From Bacillota bacterium (GTDB taxonomy: Bacteria; Bacillota; Clostridia; Acetivibrionales; DSM-1351): DNA of 34,777 nt. The stretch covers positions 1-34,777 of the forward strand of contig JAEWSZ010000063.1 in assembly GCA_023397905.1 (NCBI GenBank), written 5' to 3'. Position 1 is the stretch's first letter. Each line of letters begins with the position of its first letter. A model generated the notes under the pieces. It searched no databases and had not been told where the DNA came from. It saw only the letters and a program-made list of their open reading frames with translations. Position numbers and translations under genes: made by a program. Shown one piece after another: positions 16,691 through 25,290 of the stretch.

Positions 16691-17251
16691 ATGTATATTG
16701 TAATCACATCAAGCCCTAATAAGGACGGGCTCACGGCTGCATGCGGCAAGGCGGCTTATGACGGAATTACCGGTGCGGGTGGTCAGGCGGAAATCATAGA
16801 TATCAGCGAGCTGAAACTCCAGCCTTGCAGAATATGTGACAATGGCTGGGGACAATGTCGTGGTACGGGAGTATGTATCATCAAGGACAGTCTTGCGGAA
16901 ATTCAAAGAAAAATCCAGGACAGCGAAGGAATATTTCTTATCACGCCTGTCTACTTCGGACAGTCTTCTGAGCGCATGAAGTATTTCTGTGACCGCTATC
17001 GCCGCTGCGAGGCCTTCAGAGAAGGAGGAAGCTGGATTAAAGACAAGCAGGTAAACCTGGTTGCCGCTGCCGGCGGATCAGGAAATGGTACCGCAACAGC
17101 CCTTGTGGAGCTTGAAAACTGGTGCAGACATGTTCAGGCAATACCTCAGGAACGTATCGGTATAACACGATTCAAGCGTAACCAGGAACTTTCGGTAATC
17201 GAGGATGCCGGAACCCGTTTGGTCAAGGGGGAGTACTTTAAAAGGTTTTAA
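16691..17251 (+). CDS. NAD(P)H-dependent FMN reductase-like (flavodoxin-fold) protein
   Basis: This 186-residue protein has a flavodoxin-like fold of the NADPH-dependent FMN reductase/iron-sulfur flavoprotein group. The N-terminal phosphate loop reads ITSSPNKDGLT, the middle has ITPVYFGQSSERMKYFCDR, and AAAGGSGNGTATALVELENW follows. Four cysteines (46, 49, 56, 62; C-x2-C-x6-C-x5-C) occupy the place where iron-sulfur flavoproteins hold a cluster. It probably transfers electrons from NAD(P)H to a flavin or quinone/nitro-type substrate. RBS GGGAGG at 16678-16683 fits the ATG. It lies 90 bases before the two-component genes; the functional link is uncertain. An extended -10 (TGTGATATACT, 16651-16661) upstream is a possible promoter. 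Confidence 0.8.
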   Translation: MYIVITSSPNKDGLTAACGKAAYDGITGAGGQAEIIDISELKLQPCRICDNGWGQCRGTGVCIIKDSLAEIQRKIQDSEGIFLITPVYFGQSSERMKYFCDRYRRCEAFREGGSWIKDKQVNLVAAAGGSGNGTATALVELENWCRHVQAIPQERIGITRFKRNQELSVIEDAGTRLVKGEYFKRF

Positions 17252-17341
17252 AAGGGTCTGATCTGAGAGGAAAAGTATGGGCGATTGGTATTCCGCCGGA
17301 TACAGAATGTAAAATTTCCGCCGGAAAGGAGCGGTGGCCGG

Positions 17342-18037
17342 ATGAATGAAAAAATCCTGGTGATAGAGGATGAAAAAAAGATAGCAGATGCAATTACTTA
17401 TGCGCTGAGAAGGGAAGGTTATATTGCGGAGGCTGTTTATCACGGAGAAACCGCCATGACAAAGCTGGCGGAATTTCGTCCGGAGGCCGTTATTTTAGAT
17501 GTTATGCTTCCGGGTATGGACGGATATGAAATTCTTAAAAAGCTCCAGGATAAAGGGCCCATAGGAGTTATCATGGTAACGGCCAAAGAGGATATCGTCA
17601 ATAAAATACTGGGGCTTGAGCTGGGGGCGGATGATTATATAACAAAGCCTTTTGATATGAGGGAATTGCTTGTCCGTTTAAAATCCCTGCTGCGCAGGAT
17701 GCAGAAAGCGGAGAAGAAACAGCAGCCTGCCGAGGTTATTCTGGGCGGGATCGTACTTCATATAAGTAAACGGACAGCTTTTGCAGGAAACAGGCCGCTG
17801 GAGCTGACCCCGAAAGAATATGACCTGCTGGCACTTTTATTGTCCAATCCGGACAGGGTCTACACAAGGGAGCAGCTTCTCGATCTGATATGGAGTATGG
17901 ACTATATCGGAGGTACACGTACCGTGGATATCCATGTCCAGCGGGTCAGGAAGAAGCTCGGAGAGAAATTTGGCGATGTGATTCAGACTGTTTACGGGAT
18001 TGGCTATAAAGCCATGGGAGGACGCAGTGAAAATTAG
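17342..18037 (+). CDS. OmpR/PhoB-type response regulator
   Basis: This 231-residue response regulator has a receiver domain with the acidic pocket at Asp10/Glu11, phosphoacceptor Asp53 (ILDVMLPGMDG), Thr80 and Lys102 (DDYITKPFD). The C-terminal winged helix is of the OmpR type, with ELTPKEYDLLALLL and VDIHVQRVRKKLG. The start at 17342 is taken because GGAAAGGAG (17323-17331) is 10 bases upstream; the longer frame from 17285 adds non-conserved residues. It overlaps the sensor kinase gene by 11 bases, so the two are translationally coupled. It likely controls the downstream lipoprotein gene, the local genes, or both. Confidence 0.95.
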   Translation: MNEKILVIEDEKKIADAITYALRREGYIAEAVYHGETAMTKLAEFRPEAVILDVMLPGMDGYEILKKLQDKGPIGVIMVTAKEDIVNKILGLELGADDYITKPFDMRELLVRLKSLLRRMQKAEKKQQPAEVILGGIVLHISKRTAFAGNRPLELTPKEYDLLALLLSNPDRVYTREQLLDLIWSMDYIGGTRTVDIHVQRVRKKLGEKFGDVIQTVYGIGYKAMGGRSEN

Positions 18038-19478
18038 CATAAAAATAAAATTCAGCCTTTTCCTTGCTGTCTTGCTGCTCCTGACGGTTTTTCTCCTGAG
18101 TCTGCTGGTTTTGCGGGGCATAGAAAGTGACCGGATAAATCAGTATGAACAGTATCTGGCCCAACAGGCCAAGACCGCAAATACGTATTTTATTCAGAGT
18201 ATTTTATCAGAAGAAAATAAAGTGCCGCAGACCTTTCTGGCGGTGAAAGGGCGGGAATTTGCGGAACAATTGGAATTGATCAGCGGTTTGCCAGTAGTTT
18301 TATACGACAGTCAGGGAGATCTGGTCAGTAAAAAGGTGACTGATACGGAGTCGGATAATATAAGAAAGACGCTGGACTATGCGCTGAAAAACAAGACAGC
18401 ATATCTCACAGAAGGAGATTCGCTGTACTACCTGACTCCGCTGATAACAGGAAATGAGCAGGTGGGTGTGGTGCAATTTTATTATTCTCTGTCGGAGTAC
18501 CAGGCATTTTACAATAATATCATGCGGCTGTTTATTTATATAGGGGCAGGTTTATTCATTCTGAGCTTCTTTCTGGGCAATATATATTACAGCTCCTTTG
18601 CAACAGGTATAATAAAGCTCAATAAGATGGTGGATAAAATACGGGAAGGCCATTATGAAACCACCGTTTTGAAACGCGGGGATGAAATAGGCGGATTAAG
18701 CCAGGGAATCCATGCCATGAGCGGGCAGATTATGAGAACCATACGGGGGATGGAGGCCGAGCAGAATAAACTCAGGCTTGCCGTTGATAAATTATCTCTG
18801 CTTGATAAACAGCAGAAACAATTTATAGGTAACGTAACCCATGAATTTAAAACACCCTTGACCTCGATTAAGGCATACATTGACTTGCTGGAAATGTATC
18901 CGGACGATGAAAAGCTTCTGCAGACTTCTATTGCCAACATTAAGAGTGAAACGGGACGTTTATACGAAATGGTGGATAAGGTCCTGCAGTTATCTGCCCT
19001 TGAAAAATATGATTTTGAACTGAAGCTTGAAAGACTGGCTGTTAATCAGGTGCTGGAGTCGGTGTTAAACAGCTTGAAAGGCAGGATGGATAAGTTTGGC
19101 ATAGGGCTTGATACCGGGCTGAGCGAAGCTTATATGGAAGGGGATAGAGACAGTTTGACGATCGTACTGATAAACCTTCTGGATAATGCCATTAAATATA
19201 ATAAAATAAATGGGACTATTTTTGTTAAAACCTATGTTTCGGCTGAACAGGTGCATATTGAAATATCCGATACCGGTATCGGTATCCCGGAGGAGCTGGT
19301 TCATAAGGTGTTTGAACCTTTTTACACGGTGGATAAAAACAGGGCGAGAGAGAATGGCGGAGCCGGATTGGGACTGTCGCTTGCCAGAAAACATGCGGAG
19401 TTAATGAAAGGGACTGTCGTTCTGTTAAATACCGGCAGCGAAGGCACCAGCTTCAGAGTCACCTTCCCTGCTGTATAA
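18027..19478 (+). CDS. Membrane sensor histidine kinase
   Basis: This 483-residue kinase has TM1 (about 9-29), an extracytoplasmic sensor of about 135 residues, TM2 (about 167-187), HAMP (188-240) and an H-box with His272 (NVTHEFKTPLTSIK). It also has an N-box (LINLLDNAIKYN), a G1 box (DTGIGIPEE), an F-box (FEPFYTVDK) and a G2 box (GGAGLGLSLARKHAE). It should autophosphorylate and pass phosphate to the regulator encoded just upstream. The start is GTG at 18027 with GGGAGGA six bases upstream. The sensor part shows no family I can name, so the signal is unknown. Confidence 0.95.
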   Translation: MKISIKIKFSLFLAVLLLLTVFLLSLLVLRGIESDRINQYEQYLAQQAKTANTYFIQSILSEENKVPQTFLAVKGREFAEQLELISGLPVVLYDSQGDLVSKKVTDTESDNIRKTLDYALKNKTAYLTEGDSLYYLTPLITGNEQVGVVQFYYSLSEYQAFYNNIMRLFIYIGAGLFILSFFLGNIYYSSFATGIIKLNKMVDKIREGHYETTVLKRGDEIGGLSQGIHAMSGQIMRTIRGMEAEQNKLRLAVDKLSLLDKQQKQFIGNVTHEFKTPLTSIKAYIDLLEMYPDDEKLLQTSIANIKSETGRLYEMVDKVLQLSALEKYDFELKLERLAVNQVLESVLNSLKGRMDKFGIGLDTGLSEAYMEGDRDSLTIVLINLLDNAIKYNKINGTIFVKTYVSAEQVHIEISDTGIGIPEELVHKVFEPFYTVDKNRARENGGAGLGLSLARKHAELMKGTVVLLNTGSEGTSFRVTFPAV

Positions 19479-19579
19479 ATTTAAGCGCAGGCGTATGGGT
19501 GCACAGTACGCATGGAGCAAGAAGCCGCTTGCGGTTTGTTTTCACAAGCTCAGGCTGGAGGTTTACATTTTAGATACAA

Positions 19580-19609
19580 TTGTTTACAGGATATTTATAA
19601 TTGTATATT
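19580..19609 (+). promoter_or_regulatory. Possible promoter of the beta-propeller lipoprotein gene
   Basis: TTGTTT (19580-19585), 18 bases and TATATT (19604-19609) fit a sigma-A promoter. An overlapping TATAAT at 19596 is an alternative -10. The 179-base gap 19479-19657 shows a weak GCCGC/GCGGT hairpin (19524-19535) and no ORF. Confidence 0.4.
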
Positions 19610-19657
19610 GTGCGGAAACAAATTCTTGATAATCTTTATGTCAAGGAGGCGATTTAT

Positions 19658-20773
19658 ATGAATAAAACACTGATAACAAAAATAACATGTGCCCTGGTAT
19701 TATTAATAATCACGGCGGGCTGCAGCACAGCGGGCAAGAATGATAAGGTAACCATACGGGAACCTGGAGGCTCCATAACAATTATTGATAATGGTGATAA
19801 TAAGACAGGAGATCCCGGTGTCTCCATAGTCAGAATTGATAATTATGAGAAGCTGGAAATCTCCGATTGGATGGACCCGGATACGGTTATCGTTTCAAAG
19901 GAAAATGAGTCTCTGGAAAAAATGACTCTGGAAGAATTATCGGATTCCTATCCCAGAAGCCTGTACCTGTATAATTTAAAAACCAGGGAATACAAGCTGT
20001 TAAAAGCGCAGGAAAAGCTTAATCTGGGCGGGGCAACGTTATCGCCGGATAAGAAAAACCTGTTATATTACGGCAACAGCCTGGGGGATCCGTCATATTA
20101 TGTGCTTAATATTGAGAGCTTGAAAAGTTTTGGTATTTCAGGCGGACCCGTCGGAAATCCAGGGAGCGCCAAATGGGCCGATAAAGATACTGTCATCGGG
20201 GCCGGTTATACCAGCGGAGCCTATTATGCCACTACGGACGGGAAAATTACTTCTATGAAGGAATTGGATCAAAAAGCCGTATTTATTGTTGAAAAGGTAA
20301 ACGATACAGTTTATTACAATACTGCCGATGATAATACCCTGATGGCTTTAAACCTGTCTGACGGGGAAATAGCCGGTCTTGGTCTGACAAATGTGGTGGG
20401 TGTATATCCGGCTCCCGATGGAAATCAGCTGCTGGTTTTACAGTATAACGGATCAAAACAGACATTGTTGCTTTGCGGCAGGGATGGAAAAAATGTTAAA
20501 ACCATTGCCGAAGGTGTTGAGCTTGGCGGAGTGTCCTGGTCCTCCGATCAGCGGATGATAGCTTACGGCATAAAGGGGGACGGAAGCGGTACTGCAGTTG
20601 GCAGTTTATACGTTTATGATATGTTAACCGGCAAACCTGCCAGGATCGCGGTGGATGTCGGAAATGTAACGACCTGTTGGAGCCCGTCCGGTAAAGAGCT
20701 TGCCTATTCCCAATGGAATGGGAAACAGTATAACAGCAGCATTGCCTATCTGGAGTATTCCCTGCAGAAATAG
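19658..20773 (+). CDS. Lipoprotein with TolB/WD40-like beta-propeller repeats
   Basis: This 371-residue protein has a lipoprotein signal peptide: basic MNKTLITKIT, a hydrophobic core, and the lipobox ITAGC with Cys22 as the lipidated residue. The rest consists of repeating beta-propeller blades with TolB-type phrases (ATLSPDKKNLLYYG, YPAPDGNQLLVLQY, VSWSSDQRMIAYG, TTCWSPSGKELAYSQW). The blades suggest an extracytoplasmic binding or scaffold protein anchored to the outer face of the membrane. The start at 19658 is chosen because AAGGAGG (19643-19649) lies 8 bases upstream. It follows the two-component pair in the same direction and may be its target or an accessory sensor. Confidence 0.85.
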   Translation: MNKTLITKITCALVLLIITAGCSTAGKNDKVTIREPGGSITIIDNGDNKTGDPGVSIVRIDNYEKLEISDWMDPDTVIVSKENESLEKMTLEELSDSYPRSLYLYNLKTREYKLLKAQEKLNLGGATLSPDKKNLLYYGNSLGDPSYYVLNIESLKSFGISGGPVGNPGSAKWADKDTVIGAGYTSGAYYATTDGKITSMKELDQKAVFIVEKVNDTVYYNTADDNTLMALNLSDGEIAGLGLTNVVGVYPAPDGNQLLVLQYNGSKQTLLLCGRDGKNVKTIAEGVELGGVSWSSDQRMIAYGIKGDGSGTAVGSLYVYDMLTGKPARIAVDVGNVTTCWSPSGKELAYSQWNGKQYNSSIAYLEYSLQK

Positions 20774-20787
20774 CGCGGGAACCAAAA

Positions 20788-20946
20788 GTGCAATTAAGCG
20801 CGAAGGAGGCATATGCCTCAACCAAGGATGAGGCGGAACAGATCACCCGCCAACCTGCAAAGGAGTTTGGCGCAAGGGGCATTTCCATCAGCGCTATTGC
20901 GCCTGGAACGGTCAAAACAGAACTGTTCCTGAGAGAAAAAAACTAA
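20788..20946 (+). pseudogene. C-terminal remnant of an SDR (3-oxoacyl-reductase-like) gene
   Basis: One frame here reads AYASTKDEAEQITRQPAKEF and continues GARGISISAIAPGTVKTELF before TAA at 20944. This is the active-site YxxxK helix and the following IAPG strand of a short-chain dehydrogenase, about 50 of the usual 250 residues. The cofactor-binding half is absent and there is no proper start. It does not match the intact SDR at 15752 closely enough to look like a recent copy. It marks a decayed or deleted gene. Confidence 0.8.
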
Positions 20947-20977
20947 AGGGCAATATTTTTATAGAATGATTAATTGC

Positions 20978-21006
20978 TTGAATAAATTAATTACTTGATA
21001 TATAAT
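20978..21006 (+). promoter_or_regulatory. Promoter of the first AAA/DUF4143 ATPase gene
   Basis: TTGAAT (20978-20983), a 17-base spacer and a perfect TATAAT (21001-21006) predict transcription from about 21013, inside the palindrome that follows. Confidence 0.65.
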
Positions 21007-21051
21007 TAAGTCTAATTTATGTGATTTCAATCACATAAATTAGACTTAATT
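21004..21051. repeat. 48-bp near-perfect palindrome over the transcription start
   Basis: Two 23-base arms (21004-21026 and 21029-21051) are exact reverse complements around two central bases. The centre reads TGTGATTTCAATCACA, an exact TGTGA-N6-TCACA core of the CRP/FNR-type site. The left arm overlaps the -10 box, so protein bound here would block the promoter; as RNA, the part after +1 would form a shorter hairpin. It lies 16 bases before the predicted start codon of the ATPase gene. Confidence 0.85.
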
Positions 21052-21067
21052 TGGGGACGTGATTGTT

Positions 21068-22396
21068 TTGAAAAGATTTATTTTGGATGATTTACAGCAA
21101 TGGAAGCAATCAAAATATAGAAAGCCTTTGATATTAAAAGGTGTCCGTCAGGTTGGGAAGACCTGGATATTAAATGAGTTTGGCAAACGATGCTATGATA
21201 ATGTCGCATATTTTAACTTTGATGAGCAGGAAGAATTAGCCTCTTTTTTTGAAACAACGAAAGATGTGAAAAGAATTTTGCAAAACTTAATGATGGTGAG
21301 TGGTGCACCTATTTTGCCGGAAAAAACTTTAATTATATTTGATGAGATACAAGAGTGTAATAAGGCGCTCAATACATTGAAGTATTTCTGCGAGAAGGCG
21401 CCGGAATATCACATAGCCTGTGCAGGTTCGCTTTTAGGAATTGCACTGTCCAAACCTTCATCCTTTCCTGTTGGGAAAGTTGATTTCATGACGGTCTATC
21501 CAATGAGCTTTACTGAATTTTTAATAGCCAACGGTGATGAAAATTTGGTGGAGTATATGAAAGGCATTGAAGTAATTGAACCAATACCTGAAATATTTTT
21601 CAACCAATTGCATGAAAAGCTTAAAATGTATTTCATTACGGGAGGGATGCCGGAAGCCGTCCGCTCCTGGACAGAAGAAAGGGATACAGGACTGGTTCAA
21701 ACAGCCTTGAGAAATATTTTAAATGCCTATGAGCTTGATATTTCAAAACATGCAGAAATAAAAGATATTGCGAAGCTCGGATTAATATGGAATTCCATTC
21801 CTTCACAGCTTGCAAGAGAAAATAAAAAATTTTTATATAGTGCGGTAAAAGAGGGTGCGAGAGCAAGGGAGTATGAGGATGCCTTGACATGGCTGTGTAA
21901 TGCGGGCATGTCATATAAGATTTATAGAAGCACAAAGCCCGGACTTCCTCTGTCTGCTTATGATGACTTGACAGCTTTTAAATTATATACCGTAGATACC
22001 GGGCTGTTGCGCAGGCTTGCTCTTCTTGATCCTATTGCCTTCAATGAAGGTATCCGCCTATTTACCGAATTTAAAGGTGCATTGACCGAAAATTTTATAT
22101 TGCAGGGCCTGGTAGATAAGTATGAAGCAATCCCGAGATATTGGACATCAGACGGGCAGGCGGAGGTTGATTTTATAATTCAGCGAGGGAATGATATCAT
22201 TCCGGTTGAAGTAAAAGCCGATCAAAATATTAATGGCAAAAGTCTCACGTTATATGGACAAAAATATGAAGCTGAAACAAAAATACGCTTGAGATTTTCA
22301 CTCAGGAATCTGAAGCAGGATGGAACCCTGTTAAACATCCCGCTTTTTATGATTGATCATGTAGATAAGCTTATAGAGCTGGGACTGAAAGAATAG
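21068..22396 (+). CDS. AAA family ATPase with DUF4143 domain
   Basis: This is a protein of about 442 residues. Walker A (GVRQVGKT, about residues 25-32) and Walker B (LIIFDEIQE) fit the AAA_14 group, as does CAGSLLGIAL after them. The C-terminal DUF4143 region ends in EVDFIIQRGNDIIPVEVKAD, which resembles a PD-(D/E)xK nuclease core (E-x-D ... E-x-K). The family is common in gut anaerobes and its cellular role is unknown. GTG at 21059 and TTG at 21068 are both possible starts; the latter is preferred because GGGG at 21053-21056 is too close to the GTG. It stands alone behind a palindromic promoter. A second, divergent member lies at 33435. Confidence 0.88.
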   Translation: MKRFILDDLQQWKQSKYRKPLILKGVRQVGKTWILNEFGKRCYDNVAYFNFDEQEELASFFETTKDVKRILQNLMMVSGAPILPEKTLIIFDEIQECNKALNTLKYFCEKAPEYHIACAGSLLGIALSKPSSFPVGKVDFMTVYPMSFTEFLIANGDENLVEYMKGIEVIEPIPEIFFNQLHEKLKMYFITGGMPEAVRSWTEERDTGLVQTALRNILNAYELDISKHAEIKDIAKLGLIWNSIPSQLARENKKFLYSAVKEGARAREYEDALTWLCNAGMSYKIYRSTKPGLPLSAYDDLTAFKLYTVDTGLLRRLALLDPIAFNEGIRLFTEFKGALTENFILQGLVDKYEAIPRYWTSDGQAEVDFIIQRGNDIIPVEVKADQNINGKSLTLYGQKYEAETKIRLRFSLRNLKQDGTLLNIPLFMIDHVDKLIELGLKE

Positions 22397-22422
22397 GGAT
22401 TCTGCTTTGAGTGATGCTTTTC

Positions 22423-22451
22423 CGGAAGATTTTCCCGGTGAAAACCTTCCG
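22423..22451. terminator. Hairpin between convergent ATPase and phosphotransferase genes
   Basis: CGGAAG and TTTTC (22423-22434) pair with GAAAA and CTTCCG (22440-22451), with one mismatch position and a 5-base loop. No clear T-tract is seen on either strand, so it may be a weak bidirectional terminator. Confidence 0.45.
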
Positions 22452-22453
22452 CA

Positions 22454-25066
22454 TTACAGGATTTCTATATATCCGTCTGTTCCGTTCACCCGGATTCTCT
22501 GTCCGTCTTTGATCAGCCTGATGGCATTCTCCACTCCCACAACTGCAGGCAGGCCATATTCACGTGCGATAACTGCTCCGTGGGTCATCAGTCCGCCAAC
22601 TTCGGTGACCAGGCCTTTTATGGATACAAACAACGGTGTCCAGCTGGGGTCGGTGAAGGCGGTGACTAATATATCGCCGTCTCCTAAATCGGCATCTTCC
22701 ATATTTAAGATGACCCGTGCCCGCCCCTCTATAACTCCGGAGGAGACAGGCAGACCCACAATTGCTTTAGCAGGGAGAGCTTCCCGTCTGTATTCACAGG
22801 TGATTATTTCGCCGTCAGACGTTATGACGCGCGGGGGAGCCAGTTTTTCATATGATTTGTAATCGCTTTTCCGCCGGCTGATGATCCGGTAATCAAGTTT
22901 ATTAGTGCGTACGGCTTCATGAAGTTCTTCAAAAGTGAGATAGTAAATATCTTCTTTTTCATGAATAATGCCCGCTTGCACCAGTTGCTCCGCTTCCTTC
23001 AGCAAGGCCTGCTTATAAACGAAATATCGGCTAATCATGCCGTATTTCGGATATTCGCGGTAACCGATAAAATTCCGGAGCAGGCCGATCATTTTTTTGG
23101 TTTCTACGGCCTTTTGTTCACCCTCCGGCAATAGCTTCAACCGCTCCAATAACTCCTGTTCTTTTTTCAAGGCTTCCTGCCGCCCGTGTTCAAATTTCTG
23201 CTCGCCGGCGTTGGGACCAAAGTTTTTGATGTTGTTGAGAATCATTGGGATAAGTGCCGCCGGTTTTTCGCTCCAGCGGGTTTTGGTAATATCGATTTCT
23301 CCGGCACACCGCATTCCGTATTTGCTGAGATAAGCATTGACAGCCTTCTGAGCCGCCTGCCCGCCTTCAAACTTAACCAGCTCCTCCAAAAAGTTTTCAT
23401 CTTTTACATGCCGCAGATAATCAATTACTTCCGGATATGGGCGTATCACATCTGCCACATCCAATAGCTCCAGACCCATTTTTGAAGTGATATTGTCCCG
23501 TACTGATTGAGAAAGCGTGTCTGCCGCATTCTTTTCACCCAACCACTTGTTCATATTTTCATTGATCCAGGAGGCAGCGTTCATAGCAGACATAAATACT
23601 GCTGAGCTTTGAGGGTCAAATAAAATTTTCTTTAATATCAGGATATCTTCCAGGATAAAATCAAACAGGTCCGGACCTGTTTTCGTCCGGATGCTTTGTT
23701 TTAACTCTTCTATGGATGTCTGGCTGCTCTTGATCAAATGGGAAACGATAGCATGATCATTTCCGGTTTGGGTTTGAGAACCCGGAAGCGGCATACTTTT
23801 ATTGCTTTTACCAGAACTCGGTTCTTTTTTATCATCTGGCAGCAATTTTATAAAATCCCGCTCTATTATGGCTATGAGTGCGTCTTTTGTGAGAGGGTCG
23901 GATTGTCCGAAGGTACCCAATAACATTTCCCTGCCGTCAGGTGAAGCCAGCATAGGAGTGGCATCAGCAAACAACCTTCCGCCGGCCTTGTACATGCGCG
24001 CTGGGGTAGTCATCAGGAAAAAAGACAATCCCAACGGTTTTATGGCAGCGGTCATCATCTGGTTATGCCCCACAGACAGATAAACGTGATTTTCCTGATC
24101 ATCCGCTTCAGGTACAGGGTATAAAGTTGTGATAGGCCGGCTCTGGACAATGTAGAATATATCGTCGGCCAAGCACCATTCCATGTCCTGGGGGCAGCCG
24201 AAATGTTTTTCGATCTTTCTGCCTATGCGCTCAAGCTGCAGAATCTGCTCATCCGTCAGCACTTGCCTGTTCTGACGCTCAGGAGGGATGGCCTGTTCTT
24301 TCGTACCGCCGTCTTTTAAGGCGTAAATGGCCAGCTTTTTGGCAGATATTTTTTTGTGGGTAATCTTGCCGTTATACACTTTATAGATATCTGCATTTAC
24401 CAGGCCGGAGACCATAGCCTCGCCAAGTCCGAAACCGGCATCAATGGACAGCGCTTTCCGGTTGGAAGTGACGGGATCGGCAGTAAACAAAATTCCTGAG
24501 GCCTGGGGGAAGACCATTTTCTGAACGACCACAGACAGGTGGACTTTGCGGTGGTCAAAGCTGTTTTGAAGACGGTAGATTACTGCTCTCTCAGTAAACA
24601 GCGATGCCCAGCATTGGCTTATATGCTTTAGGATTGACTCCTTTCCGGTAATGTTCAGGTACGTGTCATACTGTCCCGCAAAGGAGGCCGCAGGTAAATC
24701 CTCAGCAGTTGCGCTGGACCGTACTGCATAGGCATTTTTTTCACCAGATACGGAAAGAAAACGGGTTATCTCTTCATTAATGTCTTCGGGGATGGCCGCC
24801 TCTTCCAGACGTAAGCGGATCTTGCCGCTGATTTCACCGATTTTATCCAGGTCTTCCACCTTTAGAAGCGATAGCTGATCAAGTAATCCGTTGATTGCCG
24901 GCGTTTCCCCAATGATCCGTTTAAAGGCTTCAGCGGAAATACAAAAGCCATCCGGCACACGTATTCCTTCAATCCTGGAAAGTTCACCAAGATTCGCGCC
25001 TTTACCCCCGGCAGCCATGAGCTTTGTTTTATCAATATCCTGAAAACCGAGCACAAATGAACTCAT
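22454..25066 (-). CDS. rph: PEP-synthase-like enzyme, probable rifamycin phosphotransferase (Rph)
   Basis: This 870-residue protein has three parts. An N-terminal ATP-grasp domain (about 1-315) carries AVRSSATAEDLPAASFAGQY and ends FYIVQSRPITTLYP. A central helical domain (about 330-760) starts YLSVGHNQMMTAAIKPLGLS, as in rifampin phosphotransferases. A C-terminal swivelling phosphohistidine domain has the catalytic His829 in GGLMTHGAVIAREYGLPAVV. Rph enzymes use ATP to phosphorylate rifamycins with release of AMP and phosphate; they are about 865 residues long, and PEP synthases are similar in fold but lack this middle domain and have a PEP-binding barrel instead. The start at 25066 has AAGGAGGGG six bases upstream. 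Real activity on rifamycins is not proven by sequence, since environmental homologues may act on other substrates. Confidence 0.82.
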   Translation of the reverse strand: MSSFVLGFQDIDKTKLMAAGGKGANLGELSRIEGIRVPDGFCISAEAFKRIIGETPAINGLLDQLSLLKVEDLDKIGEISGKIRLRLEEAAIPEDINEEITRFLSVSGEKNAYAVRSSATAEDLPAASFAGQYDTYLNITGKESILKHISQCWASLFTERAVIYRLQNSFDHRKVHLSVVVQKMVFPQASGILFTADPVTSNRKALSIDAGFGLGEAMVSGLVNADIYKVYNGKITHKKISAKKLAIYALKDGGTKEQAIPPERQNRQVLTDEQILQLERIGRKIEKHFGCPQDMEWCLADDIFYIVQSRPITTLYPVPEADDQENHVYLSVGHNQMMTAAIKPLGLSFFLMTTPARMYKAGGRLFADATPMLASPDGREMLLGTFGQSDPLTKDALIAIIERDFIKLLPDDKKEPSSGKSNKSMPLPGSQTQTGNDHAIVSHLIKSSQTSIEELKQSIRTKTGPDLFDFILEDILILKKILFDPQSSAVFMSAMNAASWINENMNKWLGEKNAADTLSQSVRDNITSKMGLELLDVADVIRPYPEVIDYLRHVKDENFLEELVKFEGGQAAQKAVNAYLSKYGMRCAGEIDITKTRWSEKPAALIPMILNNIKNFGPNAGEQKFEHGRQEALKKEQELLERLKLLPEGEQKAVETKKMIGLLRNFIGYREYPKYGMISRYFVYKQALLKEAEQLVQAGIIHEKEDIYYLTFEELHEAVRTNKLDYRIISRRKSDYKSYEKLAPPRVITSDGEIITCEYRREALPAKAIVGLPVSSGVIEGRARVILNMEDADLGDGDILVTAFTDPSWTPLFVSIKGLVTEVGGLMTHGAVIAREYGLPAVVGVENAIRLIKDGQRIRVNGTDGYIEIL

Positions 25067-25121
25067 ACTTTCCCCTCCTTATACTCAGGTAATTTTCAAT
25101 TGCTTATTAACATGTTATTGA

Positions 25122-25130
25122 ATTATAGCA
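25122..25130 (-). promoter_or_regulatory. Extended -10 promoter of the phosphotransferase gene
   Basis: On the minus strand TGCTATAAT (TGn plus a perfect -10) lies 55 bases before the rph start. The -35 is poor (TATTTG, 17 bases upstream), as is usual for extended -10 promoters. Confidence 0.5.
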
Positions 25131-25173
25131 CTGCCAAACGGGAACAAATAGTCTGCATTTGCAATTTTTTATG

Positions 25174-25182
25174 TGTTATAAT
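25174..25182 (+). promoter_or_regulatory. Extended -10 promoter, divergent from rph
   Basis: TGTTATAAT (TGn plus perfect TATAAT) faces the plus strand about 44 bases from the minus-strand promoter. Transcription would begin near 25189 and meet the terminator at 25238-25271. Confidence 0.5.
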
Positions 25183-25188
25183 TAAGAT

Positions 25189-25271
25189 GCAGGGGATTCA
25201 ATTTTCAAAGAAGTAAATCTAAAGGACACTAACCCGGAACAAGGATAATCAGGATGGATTCTTGTTTTTTT
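25189..25271 (+). ncRNA. Possible short transcript ending at a terminator
   Basis: Between the extended -10 and a T-tract lie about 83 bases with no ORF. The 3' end has AACAAGGAT (25238-25246) pairing with ATTCTTGTT (25258-25266, one G-U) followed by TTTTT. It could be a small RNA, or an attenuating leader for the gene at 25411. The 344-base gap 25067-25410 holds this element and the three promoters listed here. Confidence 0.4.
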
Positions 25272-25290
25272 AAAATAATACTGATATAAT
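25262..25290 (+). promoter_or_regulatory. Promoter of the AT-rich 185-aa gene
   Basis: TTGTTT (25262-25267) lies within the T-tract of the preceding terminator. Seventeen bases on is TATAAT (25285-25290) with a TGA extension. Confidence 0.5.

Noticed and set aside
22407..22862. Plus-strand ORF of 151 codons
   Set aside because: It overlaps the rph 3' end in antisense and its translation has no family features; the minus strand encodes a clear enzyme.
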